5,899 nucleotides of DNA. Source: Pontiellaceae bacterium. Lineage in GTDB: Bacteria; Verrucomicrobiota; Kiritimatiellia; Kiritimatiellales; Tichowtungiaceae. This document shows, one piece after another, positions 5,430 through 5,899 of the stretch. Position 1 is the stretch's first letter; every line of letters starts with the position of its first letter. Both the position numbers and the translations under genes were made by a program. The stretch is from assembly GCA_025457785.1 (NCBI GenBank), contig JALOTS010000147.1:1-5899 (forward strand), given 5' to 3'. The notes beneath the pieces are model-generated. The model did not search any database, was not told where the DNA came from, and saw only the letters and a list, made by a program, of their open reading frames with translations.

Positions 5430-5899
5430 TTATTTTCCGGTCCACTGGTAAGGATTGATCCCCAGCGTTCTGAAGTAAACCCCGCAGATATAATCGAAAT
5501 CACGGATGGTATCGAAATAATCGTTTTCGTATTCAAGCGTCTCCAGCGTTGTATCCACCAGTGTCCGGAAGGACTGGATGTAATTGTCTGCGGTTTCAGC
5601 GCCTCTGAGAAATTCATCCTTCTTTTGGTCATGAATTTTCTTCCATGAATCAAGGGTTGTACGGGAACTTAAAACCTGATCTTTCGTGATCAGCAGTGAG
5701 GCTTTCTTTTCCGTGATTTCGTACGACATTTCTCTCCGCCGGTCATCCATTGTTTTTTCAATGTAATAGATGTCGGCATCCGCCTTTTTAATGGTGTAGA
5801 GCAGAACGGATTTGTCGAACCGTTTGATGGTTACGCCGGCACCGACCATATAGGAGTTGTCCTGCATGACACCGCCGACCTCTTCGTGGAAATTATACT
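5430..5899 (-). CDS. probable TolC-like outer-membrane efflux protein, C-terminal part (partial)
   Basis: The frame is open from the right edge (first readable residues YNFHEEVGGVMQ) to TAA at 5432-5430, about 155 codons. The N-terminal part lies outside the window, and the internal Met at 5867 is not a convincing start. The layout fits the second half of an outer-membrane efflux protein: a short strand-like segment YMVGAGVTIKRF, then a long charged helix running into a turn near 5620, then a second helix containing FLRGAETADNYIQSFRTLVD and ending YFDTIRDFDYICG. The G-x-x-x-x-D/N and final DY...L/I-x-x-G pattern is typical of that family. If so, it forms a trans-envelope duct working with an inner-membrane pump and adaptor encoded elsewhere. 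Family assignment rests on pattern, not on a diagnostic motif; another coiled-coil envelope protein is possible. The M3 peptidase gene follows 290 bp downstream with its own promoter. Confidence 0.6.
   Translation of the reverse strand, partial: YNFHEEVGGVMQDNSYMVGAGVTIKRFDKSVLLYTIKKADADIYYIEKTMDDRRREMSYEITEKKASLLITKDQVLSSRTTLDSWKKIHDQKKDEFLRGAETADNYIQSFRTLVDTTLETLEYENDYFDTIRDFDYICGVYFRTLGINPYQWTGK

Noticed and set aside
5196..5648. 150-codon open frame on the + strand
   Set aside because: It overlaps the promoter of the peptidase gene and runs antisense to the efflux-like coding region. It has no convincing ribosome site and no recognisable domain.

Overview
The window looks like chromosomal DNA of a Gram-negative bacterium. 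It holds a lipoprotein-type solute-binding protein, an exported metallopeptidase and what is probably the tail of a TolC-like outer-membrane protein. The gap between genes 1 and 2 carries stacked, degenerate short repeats of a kind I associate from memory with Kiritimatiellota and other Verrucomicrobiota-related genomes. That placement is tentative; no rRNA or marker gene is present. There are no tRNA or rRNA genes, CRISPR arrays, transposase genes or phage genes.

Layout, left to right. Bases 2-52 may be the last codons of an upstream gene. A complete ROK-family sugar kinase follows on the + strand (72-962), of the form that lacks the usual zinc-binding cysteines. Its last 13 codons run into a GC-rich palindromic block (924-1014). 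A gene-free gap of about 390 bp comes next; its right half (about 1161-1360) is a mosaic of 8-11 bp degenerate tandem repeats plus a 12-bp hairpin, and it runs into the stop codon of the next gene. The remaining genes are on the - strand: an OppA-type peptide-binding lipoprotein (2976-1351), a thimet-oligopeptidase-like M3 zinc peptidase with a signal peptide (5139-3130), and the C-terminal part of a probable outer-membrane efflux protein that enters from the right edge (5899-5430). A large imperfect inverted repeat built from four copies of GTCAGAATAAT sits between the peptidase and the binding protein.

How they may work together: the M3 peptidase is predicted to act outside the cytoplasm, and the OppA-type protein captures peptides in the same compartment. 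The pair could trim and capture oligopeptides, but no Opp permease or ATPase gene is present, so the binding protein is an orphan within this view. The ROK kinase belongs to sugar metabolism and converges on the peptide genes; it is probably unrelated to them.

I found no convincing new multi-gene system. The most interesting content is non-coding: the GTCAGAATAAT inverted repeat, the repeat mosaic, the GC-rich block that appears to supply the end of the ROK gene, and a similar in-frame TG(N)AATK tail on two unrelated proteins, each next to structured DNA.
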